Origin: Kofleriaceae bacterium
GTDB taxonomy: Bacteria; Myxococcota_A; Polyangia; Haliangiales; Haliangiaceae
Assembly (NCBI GenBank): GCA_018057825.1
Contig: JAGPCY010000052.1
Coordinates: 1-54,530 of the forward strand
DNA length: 54,530 nt
Direction: 5' to 3'
Made by a program: the position numbers and the translations under genes
Shown here: positions 1 to 11,000 of the stretch, in pieces
Numbering within the stretch: the first letter of the stretch is position 1
How the letters are laid out: each line of letters begins with the position of its first letter
The notes under the pieces: model-generated
Seen by the model: only the letters and a program-made list of their open reading frames with translations
What the model was told of the DNA's origin: nothing
Databases searched by the model: none

Positions 1-190
<190 letters not shown>

Positions 191-217
191 CTCCGCTCGC
201 CGTTCCGAAAACGCGAA

Positions 218-247
218 CGCCCGACGCACCAGAAGGCACGTCGGGCG
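218..247 (-). terminator. Hairpin terminator after rplM-rpsI
   Basis: A perfect 9-bp inverted repeat (CGCCCGACG at 218-226, CGTCGGGCG at 239-247) with a 12-base loop lies 21 bases beyond the rpsI stop. Read on the minus strand it is followed by TTCGCGTTTTC, a weak T-rich tail. Its position at the end of the two-gene operon fits a Rho-independent terminator. Confidence 0.65.
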
Positions 248-268
248 ACGGAGCCGAAGCCCCCCGGA

Positions 269-670
269 TCAGCGCTTCGAGAACTGGAAGCGAGCGCGAG
301 CGGCCGCCTGGCCGTACTTCTTGCGCTCCTTCTTGCGCGGGTCGCGGGTGACGTACCCGACGGCCTTGAGCTTCGGCCGCAGCTCGCGGTCGATCTTCAT
401 GAGCGCGCGGGTGATGCCGTGGCGGACCGCGCCAGCCTGCGACGAGATCCCGCCGCCGCGGACGGTGGCGTGGACGTCGTACTGGTCGAGGAGGCCGACC
501 TCCTCGAGGGGCTGGCGGATGACCATGCGCGCGGTGGCGCGCTTGAAGTAGTCGTCGTCGACCCGGTCGTTGATGCTGAAGGTGCCGGCGCCGGCGGTCA
601 GCCAGACGCGCGCGACCGCGGTCTTGCGGCGGCCGGTGGCGTAGGTCTTCGTCGAGGATGCAGTGGCCAT
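269..670 (-). CDS. rpsI: 30S ribosomal protein S9
   Basis: Small-subunit ribosomal protein S9, 133 aa, the normal length for the family. Visible signatures are the N-terminal [13 protein letters not shown] segment, the central [15 protein letters not shown] motif, the [12 protein letters not shown] segment and the basic C-terminal end FQFSKR, whose tail in known ribosomes reaches the P-site tRNA. It lies 26 bases downstream of rplM on the same strand, the usual rplM-rpsI pair, and is followed by a hairpin terminator. The ATG is preceded by a purine-rich GGAG-containing stretch. Confidence 0.98.
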   Translation of the reverse strand: MATASSTKTYATGRRKTAVARVWLTAGAGTFSINDRVDDDYFKRATARMVIRQPLEEVGLLDQYDVHATVRGGGISSQAGAVRHGITRALMKIDRELRPKLKAVGYVTRDPRKKERKKYGQAAARARFQFSKR

Positions 671-696
671 GTTGGTCTCCGAAACTCCCGCAGGGA

Positions 697-1149
697 TCAG
701 GCTTCGATGGTCAGCGGGCGCGGCTTCTGCGCGCTGTGGTCGTGCGCGGCACCGGCGTAGATCTTCAGCTTCTTGATGATGCGGCGGCCGAGCGGGCCCT
801 TCGGCAGCATGCCCCAGACCGCCTCGCGGATGGCGCGGGCCGGGTCATCGGCCATCACCTGCTTGGCGGTGCGGGTCTTGAGGCCGCCCGGGTACAGCGT
901 GTGGCGCTGGTACAGCTTGCCGTCGAGCTTGCTGCCGGTGAGCTTCGAGCCCCCGGCGTTGATCACGATGACGAAGTCACCCATGTCGACGTTGGGCGAG
1001 TAGGTCGGCTTGTGCTTGCCGCGGAGGACCGACGCGATCTTGGTGGCCGCGCGACCGAGGGTCTGGCCCTGCATGTCGACGATGTACCACTCGCGCTGCG
1101 CCTCACCGGCTTCTTTGGTGAGCCAAAAGCTCTTCTGGGTCGTGCTCAT
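697..1149 (-). CDS. rplM: 50S ribosomal protein L13
   Basis: Large-subunit ribosomal protein L13, 150 aa. Visible features are the N-terminal [19 protein letters not shown] segment, the GKHKPTYSP motif, GDFVIVINA and the late [19 protein letters not shown] segment, all in family order. It is the first gene of the rplM-rpsI operon on the minus strand. About 150 bases separate its start from the divergent nadK, so a promoter should lie between 1150 and 1298, although I could not identify convincing -35/-10 boxes. Confidence 0.98.
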   Translation of the reverse strand: MSTTQKSFWLTKEAGEAQREWYIVDMQGQTLGRAATKIASVLRGKHKPTYSPNVDMGDFVIVINAGGSKLTGSKLDGKLYQRHTLYPGGLKTRTAKQVMADDPARAIREAVWGMLPKGPLGRRIIKKLKIYAGAAHDHSAQKPRPLTIEA

Positions 1150-1298
1150 GACGGTTCCGTTCGCGGGCTCCGCGCCAAGGGGACGCGGCGAAGGGGGATC
1201 GTCTACAAGCTGGAGGGCCCGGAGTCAAGGCCCGCGACCGATTCAGGCGGGCCGATCGCCCCCAACGCCCCGGGCCGCCCCGTGGTAACACGCCTCCC

Positions 1299-2153
1299 GT
1301 GGCCCTGGTCGGATTCGTCCTCAAGCCCACCGCCGCCGAGGCCCGCGACCTGTGCGGCGACCTGGCCGGCTGGCTGGTCGCCTGTGGTCACGCCCCGGTC
1401 CTCCTGGCCGAGGACGGCCTGGACCTCCCCGGGGCCACGGTGGTGCCCGAGGACGCCCTGCCCTCGGTCGACCTGGTGTGCGCCCTGGGCGGCGATGGCA
1501 CGATGCTGCGCGCCAGCCGGGTGGTCGGCGACGCCGGCACGCCGATCCTGGGGGTCAACCTGGGCCAGCTCGGGTTCCTCGCCGGGTTCCTGCCGGCCGA
1601 GGCCCGGGTCGCCCTGACCGCGGCGCTGGCCGGCGAGCTCCGGGTCGAGGAGCGATCCCGCCTGGCGGTCACGGCGCACCTGGGCGGCGAGAGCGTCACC
1701 CGCACCGCGCTCAACGACGCGGTCCTCCACCAGGGGGCGATGGCCCGCATCGTCGACTGCGACGCCTGGATCGACGACGCCTTCGTCGCCAGCTACCGGG
1801 CCGACGGCCTGATCGTGTCGACCCCGACCGGCTCGACCGCCTACAACATGGCGGCCGGCGGGCCGATCATGATCCCGGGCGCGGCCGGCATGACGCTCAC
1901 GCCGATCTGCGCCCACTCGCTGACCAACCGCCCCCTGGTGGTCCCCGCCCGCTCGGTGATCCGCCTCGAGCTCACCGCCCAGGCCAAGGACGTCGTCCTC
2001 ACCGTCGACGGCCAGTGGGCCCACCCGGTGGTGCCGGGCGACCGCGTCGAGGTGACCTGCGCCGCCCGGCCGCTCCGCCTCCTGGCCGGCCCCCAGAGCT
2101 ACTTCGACGTCATGCGCGACAAGCTGCACTGGGGCCTGCGCGGCGCCCGCTGA
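1299..2153 (+). CDS. nadK: NAD kinase
   Basis: ATP-dependent NAD kinase, 284 aa, which phosphorylates NAD to NADP in the cytoplasm. The GGDGTML nucleotide-binding motif is at residues 64-70. The second hallmark, ADGLIVSTPTGSTAYNMAAGG, lies in the C-terminal half and carries the NAD-binding residues. Length is normal. The start is a GTG that gives the beta-strand VALVGFVLKP expected at the N-terminus; the longer upstream frame is not conserved-looking. It is transcribed divergently from rplM and converges on the DUF4157 gene, with only 16 bases between the two stops. Confidence 0.96.
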   Translation: MALVGFVLKPTAAEARDLCGDLAGWLVACGHAPVLLAEDGLDLPGATVVPEDALPSVDLVCALGGDGTMLRASRVVGDAGTPILGVNLGQLGFLAGFLPAEARVALTAALAGELRVEERSRLAVTAHLGGESVTRTALNDAVLHQGAMARIVDCDAWIDDAFVASYRADGLIVSTPTGSTAYNMAAGGPIMIPGAAGMTLTPICAHSLTNRPLVVPARSVIRLELTAQAKDVVLTVDGQWAHPVVPGDRVEVTCAARPLRLLAGPQSYFDVMRDKLHWGLRGAR

Positions 2154-2169
2154 CCGGATTCTCGCCGCG

Positions 2170-4107
2170 CTACTTGGTCGCAGCCGCGTGGACGGTCTCG
2201 ACGAAGGCCTGCTTGGACTTGGTCTTCTGCTCGCTGTTCTTCTCGTGCAGATCGGTGCCGCCCGCGGTCCGCGGGTAGTCGGTGATGAGGCAGGCGATGC
2301 CGAAGCTGACCTTGGACTCGGAGGACTCGTTGTGGCGGTTCACCACGGCGGCGACGTAGCCGAACTCCATGTCGATGGTCTGGATGCCACCCTCGTGCAG
2401 GGTCTGGAGGACGTTGGGGGTCTCGACCAGCGCCGAGACCACGCTGGTGTGCACCGACCCTTCGATCGAGGTCTGTCCCAGCCCTTTGAGCGCGTTCGGC
2501 ACCGGCTTGCCGTCGGGGCCGAGGATGAGATCCGGCGTGTAGATCGTCCCCGGGGGCAGGTGCTTGTCCTTCTCGCCTTCGGACGGCAAGAGCGATCCCG
2601 CCGAGCCGCCGGCGAGGATCGTCACGAGCGCCGGGCAGTGGCCGCTCTCGAGGAGGAGCTTCACGTTCTTGGCGAGGATCTCGCCGTGGTACGAGGACTT
2701 CACGTCGGAGTCGAGGACCGCGACGAAGCGATCCTCGCCGACCTGAAAGAGCGTCCCGACCCACCCGGCCGCCGACTTCGTGGCGACCTGGGTGAACCGA
2801 TCGTCCTTGGTGAACGCGCTGGCGTACCCGAAGGACAAGGTCTGGGTCTTCTTGAACGCATCCTCGGCCTTGAAGAACTCGGCCAGGCGGCCGTAGTTGC
2901 CGGTCAGAAGCTCGGTCTCGGGGGCGTCGACGCGCTCGACGGTGTACTCGCAACTGTTCTGGCTGGCGTAGGCGCGGAGCGCGAGCGCGAACTGGTCGCA
3001 CAGCGAGTGACCACGCGCTTCGGCGATGACCAGCGTGCCGGTCTTCGTGTCGAGGAACACCTTGGCGTAGTTGAGGATGGTGAGGCCGGGCCGACGGTCC
3101 TCCGACGGTTTGTCGACCGGAGCGATCGGCTCGAACCCCGAGGTGTCCTCGATGCCCATGCCCTCGATTTGCGCGATCGAGACCTTGGCGTGTTTGATCG
3201 TCGGTAGCAGCCCCTCGAGCCCACGGACCATCTTGCCGACGTAGCCCTTGGCGCCGGTGCCCTCCACCTCGCCGAAATTGACGGCCTCGGGGTTGTCGAA
3301 CAGCGGCAGCCCCTCGCCGCCGACCGCGGTCGCGAGCTTGCGCGAGGTCGCCGCGTCGTCGGCCAGATCGCTCCAGGCGACGGTGTGCTCGCCGGCTTTG
3401 ACCTTGGGTAGGTAGTGGCGGAGCTTGCCGAGGGTCCAGGCCGACGCGAAGGTCGGATCGTCGAGGCCCTTCTCCGCCTGGGCCACGAACTGCTTGAAGC
3501 CCTCGAGGTCCTTCTCGCCATCGAAGGTGCCCTCGCGCTCGCCGGTGACGGTCAGCTTGCGCTGCACGGTCGCGCCGGCCGCTGGCGCGTGGACCCCGGA
3601 GACCCGATCGATGACCTGGCCGGCAGCGGCAGCGTCGCCCCAGCGGTCCGCCTCCGCCTCGAGGCCATCGTCGTCGTTGCCGGCGCGGCCGCGGAACTGG
3701 GTGGTCGCGGCGACCCGGCCCTCGCTCTGCTGGACCACGTGGGCCAGCTCGTGGCCGATGAGCGACTGCCCTGCGGCGCTGTCGGGCTGATAGCGCCCGG
3801 GCGCGAAGTGCACGTCGGTGCCCGCGGTGAAGGCCTCGGCGCCGAGCCGCGCCGCCTCGGGCCCCTGGTGGACCTGGACCGCCGAGAAGTCGAAGTCGAA
3901 GGCGGCGTTCATCTGGGCCTGCAGCGCTCCCGGCAGGGCGTTCGAACCGCCGGCCGCGGGCGCGCCGGACGCGGCCGTATCGCCGGCAGGCGCCCCACCG
4001 GCCGATCGGCGCTGGAGGACCTCGGTGCGGGTCCGCTTTCCGGCGGCGGTCCCTGCGTCGCTGGAGGAGGTTCCTGCGTGGCTGTCCGGACGGTCGAGGC
4101 TTCGCAT
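2170..4107 (-). CDS. DUF4157 protein with possible nucleoside-phosphorylase-like C-terminus
   Basis: A 645-aa protein. Its N-terminal third is a DUF4157 domain: a Pro/Ala/Ser-rich leader, an LPGALQAQMNAAFDFDFSAVQVH segment (split here only for description), then the zinc-protease-like HELAHVVQQ motif with a HExxH pattern. DUF4157 domains commonly sit on proteins associated with contractile injection systems or on exported toxins. The remaining ~430 residues are not part of that domain. Near the end are ILAGGSAGSL, PGTIYTPDLILG, GSVHTSVVSALVE, IDMEFGY and LITDYP, in an order resembling purine-nucleoside-phosphorylase/UP-family enzymes; this is my inference. The start used is the ATG before RSLDRPDSHAG; an in-frame ATG at 4146 is an alternative, and neither has a strong ribosome binding site. 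No injection-system genes are in the window. Confidence 0.85.
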   Translation of the reverse strand: MRSLDRPDSHAGTSSSDAGTAAGKRTRTEVLQRRSAGGAPAGDTAASGAPAAGGSNALPGALQAQMNAAFDFDFSAVQVHQGPEAARLGAEAFTAGTDVHFAPGRYQPDSAAGQSLIGHELAHVVQQSEGRVAATTQFRGRAGNDDDGLEAEADRWGDAAAAGQVIDRVSGVHAPAAGATVQRKLTVTGEREGTFDGEKDLEGFKQFVAQAEKGLDDPTFASAWTLGKLRHYLPKVKAGEHTVAWSDLADDAATSRKLATAVGGEGLPLFDNPEAVNFGEVEGTGAKGYVGKMVRGLEGLLPTIKHAKVSIAQIEGMGIEDTSGFEPIAPVDKPSEDRRPGLTILNYAKVFLDTKTGTLVIAEARGHSLCDQFALALRAYASQNSCEYTVERVDAPETELLTGNYGRLAEFFKAEDAFKKTQTLSFGYASAFTKDDRFTQVATKSAAGWVGTLFQVGEDRFVAVLDSDVKSSYHGEILAKNVKLLLESGHCPALVTILAGGSAGSLLPSEGEKDKHLPPGTIYTPDLILGPDGKPVPNALKGLGQTSIEGSVHTSVVSALVETPNVLQTLHEGGIQTIDMEFGYVAAVVNRHNESSESKVSFGIACLITDYPRTAGGTDLHEKNSEQKTKSKQAFVETVHAAATK

Positions 4108-4261
4108 CCTGGTAGCGTAGCCAGAATGCCTACGAAAGTTCCTCATCCGAAACCGGTGAGGTCGAGCACGGCTCGTGGCAATTCAGGGCCTTCGTTCGCC
4201 CCCTTGGGCCCCGATAGCTGAACTCTTGCGCAGTGTCAGGGGGCCGCGGCAAAGTGAGCCC

Positions 4262-5962
4262 GTGCTGCGCCACCTCCGCGTCACCAACTTCGCCATTCTG
4301 TCGGACGTCACGATCGAGCTCGGCCCTGGCCTCGCGGTCTTGACCGGCGAGACCGGGGCCGGCAAGTCGCTCATCGTCGAGGCGGTCAACCTCCTGCGCG
4401 GCGGCCGCGCTTCGGCGGACATCCCGCGGGCCGGCGCCGCCGAGGCCACGGTCGAGGCCATCGTCGAGATCCCGGCCGACCTGCGCGGCCGGGTGCGCGC
4501 GGTCCTGACCGAGGCTGGGCTGCCGCTGTCGGCCGACGATGATGGCGGCGGCGATGGCGCGGAGGTCGTGATCCGCCGGGTCATCCTGCGCGGCGGCAAG
4601 AGCCGGACGTACATCAACGGCGCGCTGACGACCGCCGGGCGGCTGGCCGAGCTCGGCGCGTGGCTCATCGATCTGGCCGGCCAGCATCAGCACCAAGGGC
4701 TGGTCGATCCGGCGCGCCACCGCGCGATCCTCGACGCCTTCGCCGACGAGCCCGCGGTGGTGGCCGAGATGGCGGCGGCCTGGGACGACCTGGCCGCGAT
4801 CGACGCGCAGATCGCCGCGCTCGGCGGTGACGATCGCCAGCGCGCCGAGCGCGCCGACTTCGTCCGGTTCCAGAAGGACGAGCTCGACGCCGCGCGGGTC
4901 GAGGCCGGCGAGGACGAGCGCCTGGTCGCCGAGCGGACCCGGCTGTCGGCGACCGAGGAGCTGCGCGTGGGCACCCGCAGCGCGGCCGCGGCGCTGTTCG
5001 GCGGCGACGGCGAGGGCGGCGCCCTCGACGGCCTGGCCCGGGCCGCCCGCGAGGTCGATCGGCTGGTCCGCCTCGACGCCAGCCTCGATCCCTTGTCGCG
5101 CCAGCTCGCCGAGGCCCGGGTCGTCGCCGACGACGCCGCCGGGTCGCTGCGGCGCTACGCCGATCGCATCGACGGCGACCCCGAGCGCCTGGCGCAGATC
5201 GACGATCGCCTCGAGCTCTTGCGCCGGCTGCGGCGCAAGCACGGCGGCGCTGACCTGGTCGCGCGGGCCGCCGAGCTGGCGGCCGAGCTCGCCGCGCTCA
5301 CCAACCGCGACGCCCACCTCGAGGAGCTGACCGCGGCGCGGGGGCGCGCCCTGGCCCGGGCCGAGCGCGCGGCGACCGCCCTGCACGACAGCCGCCGGCG
5401 CGCGGGCGTCCGCCTGACCCGCGAGGTCGGCCGAGCCCTGACCGAGCTGGGCATGGCCTCGGCGCGCCTCGAGCTCCGCCTCGGCCGCGCGCCGCTGGCC
5501 CGCCATGGCCACGACGAGGTCGAGCTGCTCCTGGGCGCCAACAAGGGCGAGGACCTGAAGCCCCTCGCCAAGGTCGCCTCGGGCGGCGAGCTGTCGCGGA
5601 TCATGCTGGCGCTCAAGCTCGCGCTGCGCCGGGCCGACGAGGTCGCGACCTACGTCTTCGACGAGGTCGACGCGGGGATCGGCGGCGCCACCGCCCACGC
5701 CGTCGGCGCGCTCATCCGCGCGGTCGCCGACCACCGGCAGGTCCTGTGCGTCACCCACCTGCCGCAGATCGCCGCCTACGCCGACGCTCACTACCACGTC
5801 GAGAAGCACGAGGTCGGCGATCGCACCGAGACCGCGGTCCGCCGCCTCGCCTCGGCCGCCCGCAAGGACGAGCTGGCCCGCATGCTCGGCGGCAGCACCA
5901 CCGCGCGCGCCAAGGCCCACGCCGCCGAGCTCCTCGACAGCGCGCGTCGACCGCGGGCGTGA
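4262..5962 (+). CDS. recN: DNA repair protein RecN
   Basis: SMC-like ATPase of double-strand-break repair, 566 aa, near the usual family length. The N-terminus reads LRHLRVTNFAILSDV, followed by Walker A GETGAGKS near residues 29-36. The middle is coiled-coil-like, rich in Ala, Glu, Arg and Leu. The C-terminal lobe has the signature GGELSRIMLALK, Walker B TYVFDEVDAGIGG and the HLPQIAAYAD switch. The GTG start was chosen because homology begins exactly there; the 29-codon upstream extension is not RecN-like. It is divergent from the DUF4157 gene. Confidence 0.97.
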   Translation: MLRHLRVTNFAILSDVTIELGPGLAVLTGETGAGKSLIVEAVNLLRGGRASADIPRAGAAEATVEAIVEIPADLRGRVRAVLTEAGLPLSADDDGGGDGAEVVIRRVILRGGKSRTYINGALTTAGRLAELGAWLIDLAGQHQHQGLVDPARHRAILDAFADEPAVVAEMAAAWDDLAAIDAQIAALGGDDRQRAERADFVRFQKDELDAARVEAGEDERLVAERTRLSATEELRVGTRSAAAALFGGDGEGGALDGLARAAREVDRLVRLDASLDPLSRQLAEARVVADDAAGSLRRYADRIDGDPERLAQIDDRLELLRRLRRKHGGADLVARAAELAAELAALTNRDAHLEELTAARGRALARAERAATALHDSRRRAGVRLTREVGRALTELGMASARLELRLGRAPLARHGHDEVELLLGANKGEDLKPLAKVASGGELSRIMLALKLALRRADEVATYVFDEVDAGIGGATAHAVGALIRAVADHRQVLCVTHLPQIAAYADAHYHVEKHEVGDRTETAVRRLASAARKDELARMLGGSTTARAKAHAAELLDSARRPRA

Positions 5963-5987
5963 TCGCCAGCGGCGCGCGACCGCGCGG

Positions 5988-6938
<951 letters not shown>

Positions 6939-7005
6939 CGGGCGGGCAGCGTAGCCGCTTGGCGCCACGCCGCCAACTGCCGCCGGCCCCGCGGTAGGCT
7001 GCGGC

Positions 7006-8022
7006 ATGCGCGCCTGGTCGTGTGCCGCCGTGTTCCTCGCCACCCTCGCCGTGGCCGCCAGCGCCGGCTGCAAGCGGCGACGCGAGCTGACCTACCAGCC
7101 GATCTCCGGGCCGGGCTTCGCCGTCGTCTTGCCCGACAGCCGCCAGCGCGGCGACCTCCTGGCTACGACGACCAGCGACAACTACGCCACCGGCCAGATC
7201 CTCTACGGCGGGAGCCGGCCCTTCGTCCACGCCGCCGGCGTCGCGTGGCGCCCGGGCACGGTCATGACCGACGACGAGCTCGAGGCCGCGCTCAAGGCGA
7301 TGTCGGGCCTCCTGGGCGCCAAGGGCGAGCGACTCGAGGTCGTCGAGCGCCCGACCGCGGTGAGCTTCGGCGGCACCCCGGCCAAACGCGTCGCCGTGGC
7401 CGGCCGCGAGCAGCGCCTGGTCCTGATCGAGACCGCGTGCGGCGCCCGGAGCATCACCGTGTTCGCCATGGCCGAGGATCCCGAGCCCATCCTGGCCCGC
7501 GCCGATGGCAGCTATCGCTGCCTCCCCGACCCGGCCAAGGACGCCGCCCTGGCCACCGACAAGAGCCCGGCCGGCCTCGACGGCTTCGACGGCTGGCACC
7601 GCCTCGCCGACGCCGACACCTTCATGATGACCGACGGCACCATCGTCGCCTCGATCCAGTCCTTGCCCAACACCCAGGCCGCCGACACCGTCGGCCTCAA
7701 CCAGTTCATGGCCGCGGTCCTGCCGCCCTCCGAAGGCACCTGGCGCGCCGAGACGACCGATACCGTCGAGCGCTACGGCCGCCGCCGCACCATCGCCCGC
7801 GGCTGGCTCGACTCCTCCGACGGCCGGGCCCAGATGCTGGGCACGACCTGGACCTGCCCCGGCACCGGCGGCCTGTTCGCCTGGGTCGCCCTCGACGAGA
7901 GCGCCGTCACCGCCCGGACCTTGAACGAAGCCACCGACGCCCTCCTGCGCCTGCGCTGCCTCGACCCCGGCGAAGCCCCGCCGGTCGTGCCGCTCCTACC
8001 CGACGACGCCGCCCCGGAGTGA
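7006..8022 (+). CDS. Putative lipoprotein, unrecognised
   Basis: A 338-aa protein with an N-terminal signal ending in a lipobox-like ASAGC (MRAWSCAAVFLATLAVAASAGC), so it is predicted to be lipidated and envelope-anchored. The mature part is soluble, with segments such as FAVVLPDSRQRGDL, PTAVSFGGTPAKRVAV and ATDALLRLRCLDPGE. I do not recognise a domain. It sits between the divergent DUF808 gene and the convergent subtilase-VWA gene and is probably monocistronic. Confidence 0.8.
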   Translation: MRAWSCAAVFLATLAVAASAGCKRRRELTYQPISGPGFAVVLPDSRQRGDLLATTTSDNYATGQILYGGSRPFVHAAGVAWRPGTVMTDDELEAALKAMSGLLGAKGERLEVVERPTAVSFGGTPAKRVAVAGREQRLVLIETACGARSITVFAMAEDPEPILARADGSYRCLPDPAKDAALATDKSPAGLDGFDGWHRLADADTFMMTDGTIVASIQSLPNTQAADTVGLNQFMAAVLPPSEGTWRAETTDTVERYGRRRTIARGWLDSSDGRAQMLGTTWTCPGTGGLFAWVALDESAVTARTLNEATDALLRLRCLDPGEAPPVVPLLPDDAAPE

Positions 8023-8081
8023 GCGCGGAGACCGTCGTAGAAGTGATGCCCCCGGTCGCGGCCCCGCCGCAAGCGGCGCGC

Positions 8082-11000
8082 TCAGTCCGCGATCACGCTC
8101 ACCAGATCGGTCCGCACGAAGCGGGTCCCGCCAGTCTCGCCGCGAACCGTCACCCGCAGGTTGTGGCTGCCAGCGGCGCCTACCGTCACCGGCGCGCGAT
8201 GGCCGCCGAGCCGGAGCAACCGGCCGAGCTCGACCCGGGCTAGCCGGCGCAGATCGATCGCCCCCGCCGCCGACGTCATGCGCTCGAGGTCGGCCTCGAG
8301 GTCGGAGGCCGCGCCGGCGATCGGGCGCAGGCCGCCGGGGCGCGAGCGCACGATCGTCCCGATCGGCCCGATCGTCCCGATCGTCCCAAGCGGGCGCCGG
8401 CCATCCGCGCCGAGTGGACGCGCGACCAGGGTGCGATCGACGTGGGTCATCACGTCGGCCTGACCGGCGGTCAGGCGCTGGCGCCGCAGGGTGAGCAGGC
8501 GGGCCAGGTCCGGGGGCACGCCGTCGGCGAGGAGCGCGTCGTCGGGGTGGATCCCGGCCAGGGTCGGCGCCAGGCGCTGCAAGAGGTCGCGCACGCCGAC
8601 GCGGGGCGACCGGCAGGTCGCGTCGACGCTCACCCGTGGCAGCGGCCGCGGCCCATGGAACACCTGGCTCACCAGGTCGAAGGCCCGCCCGACCCGGATC
8701 CGATCGGGTACGCGCAACGCCAGGCGCAGCGGCGAGCGCACGAACCCGCCCACGGTGTAGCGAGTGTGCTGGGCCCGCCGGGTCTCGACCTCGACGTACC
8801 ACTGGCCAGGCGCGGGCTCGTCGAGCTGGAACACCACGTAGCCGGCGCCGACCCGGCGCTGGACCCAGGCGTCGCTGCCGGGCAGCAGCTTGCCGTCAGG
8901 GCCGCGCAGGCGGACGCTGATGTCGTGGGCGCTGGTCGGCGCGCCGCCAACCCAGCGCAGCTCGGGCTCGCCCCAGGCCACCGACAGCGTCAGCTGGGCC
9001 ACGGTGGCGTCGACCACCGCGCCGACCCGACTGCGCGACGCGGTGGCGCTCTCGTTGACGATGAGACCGGTGCTCGTGACCTGTCCGCGGATGAAGTTGT
9101 AGATCTCGTACAGGTCGTCGATGGTCGGCATGTAGTAGTAGCGGCCGCCCGTGTGGTCGGCCAGCTGCTCGAGGAGCGCCTGATCCGACGCCGGGCCCAT
9201 GGCGCAGGTGTACAGATCGACCTCGGCCGGGAGCGCCGCGGCCGCCGCCAACGCGGTCGGCTTGGCCGGGTTGCCGACGTCGCAGCCCTGGTTGTCGTAG
9301 CCGTCGGAGAACAGCACCACCGCGCGCGGCGTGGTCAGGCCGGTGAGGAGCGCGTTGGCGCGAGCGATGCCGTCGCCCATGTACGTGCAGCCGCCGAACG
9401 TCAGGTCGTCGATCGCCTGCTTGGCGGCGTCGCGGGTGGCAGCGCCGACGATCGGCTCGGCGGTGGCGGCGACCGGGAAGTCCTGGCTGGCGGTGCTGCC
9501 GAAGCTGACCACGCCGAGCCGATCGTCGACGCCCAGCAGATCGATGAACGCGCGGCTGGCGGTGCGGGTGGTGTCGACGTAGCCCGCGGACACCATGCTG
9601 CCCGAGCGATCCAGGCACACGCAGCACGCGATCGGATCGGCGTCCGCGAACTCGGCGTTGTCGACCACCAGCGCGAAGTCCTGCCACGGCACGTTGTCGA
9701 ACGGCGGGCGGGCGTTGGCGGTGACGTTGGCACCGATGATCCGCACCTCGTACACGCCATCTGGGTTCTGCCGGTACACGCACTCGACGTTGTTGAGCGC
9801 GTCGAAGGCGCCGCCGGCGGTCGACATGCCGTTTGCGAACACGTTGCCGCGCAGCACGGTACCGGTGGCGACCTCGGTGACCTCGAGGTTGAGGTTGTTA
9901 CGCAGCGGCGCGGCGGCGCCGGCGACCCCGGGCGCATCGGTCCATGCCAGGGTGATGCGCAGCGGGCGGGCGGTCGACTGCGGCGCCACCCGGAACACCA
10001 CGTCCTGGCCGCCGGCGTCGACGGCGTGGCGCTGATCGCTGCACAGCTTGGGCCCGCGGTCCGAGGCCGGTGCCTGGAGCATCATGTTGGGCAGGCTGAC
10101 CCGGCCCCAGCCCTGGTCGTTGTTGGGGATCGCCGCCACCGCCACGGTGTCGAGCGCGGCGATCGCGGCGGCGGTGGCCGACCCGTCGCCGGCGCGGCGC
10201 ATGTACAGGATGTCGTTGGCCGCGTCGTACCACCAACGGCCGGCGGTGGCCTGGACCTGGGCCAGGCTGCCGGTGGCGTTGACGAGGTTGTTGCCGTCGA
10301 CGAGCTGGGTCGGGGTGAAGCCGAGGTTGTTGCAGCGCCAGGTGGTGCCGCCGTGCAACACCCAGCGCTCGCCGCGCACCTGTCGCCAGTTCTGGCCGCC
10401 GGCCAGATCTTCGGCGCCGTTGACCAGGAGCGCCTTCAGCATCGCCGGGCTCGGGGTGTCGCCGCCGGTGCGGGCTCGCCACCACTGGACCAGGAGCGCG
10501 CATGCGCCCATGACGTGGGGCGCGGCCATCGATGTGCCGCTCATGAACATGTACTGGTCGATGACGTTGCCGGGGTTGGCCGGGTCAGGCGCTCCGGTGC
10601 CCGCGATCGGGTTGCCGTATCGCGCGATGCTGCCGGTCTCCGACCAGGTCGACGCGATGTTGGTACCGGGCGCCACCACGGTGGGCGCGAGGCGCCCGTC
10701 GAGGGTGGGGCCGCGGCTGCTGAAGCCGCTGATGCCACGCACGTCGTCGGCCGGGAACAGCGCTCCCGGCCGCGAGGTCAGCGAGGCGCCGACCACGATC
10801 GGGTTCTTGCACTCATGGGGCGGCGACAGCGTGCTGGGAGCGCCGCCCCAGTTGCCGGCCGAGAACACCACCGCGAGCGGCTGACCACCGGCGGTGGCGG
10901 GGTCGCCATCGCGCACCAGCTGATCGTAGGTGGCGGCGTTGGCGTTGTAGCCACCGGGGTTGGGGGCGACGGTGCTTCCGTCCCACCAGCTGTTGTTCTG

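Noticed and set aside
8341-8395. Short GATCG-rich repeat as a regulatory array
   Set aside because: It lies inside the subtilase-VWA coding sequence and encodes GTIGPIGTI-type repeats, so it is explained as coding low complexity.
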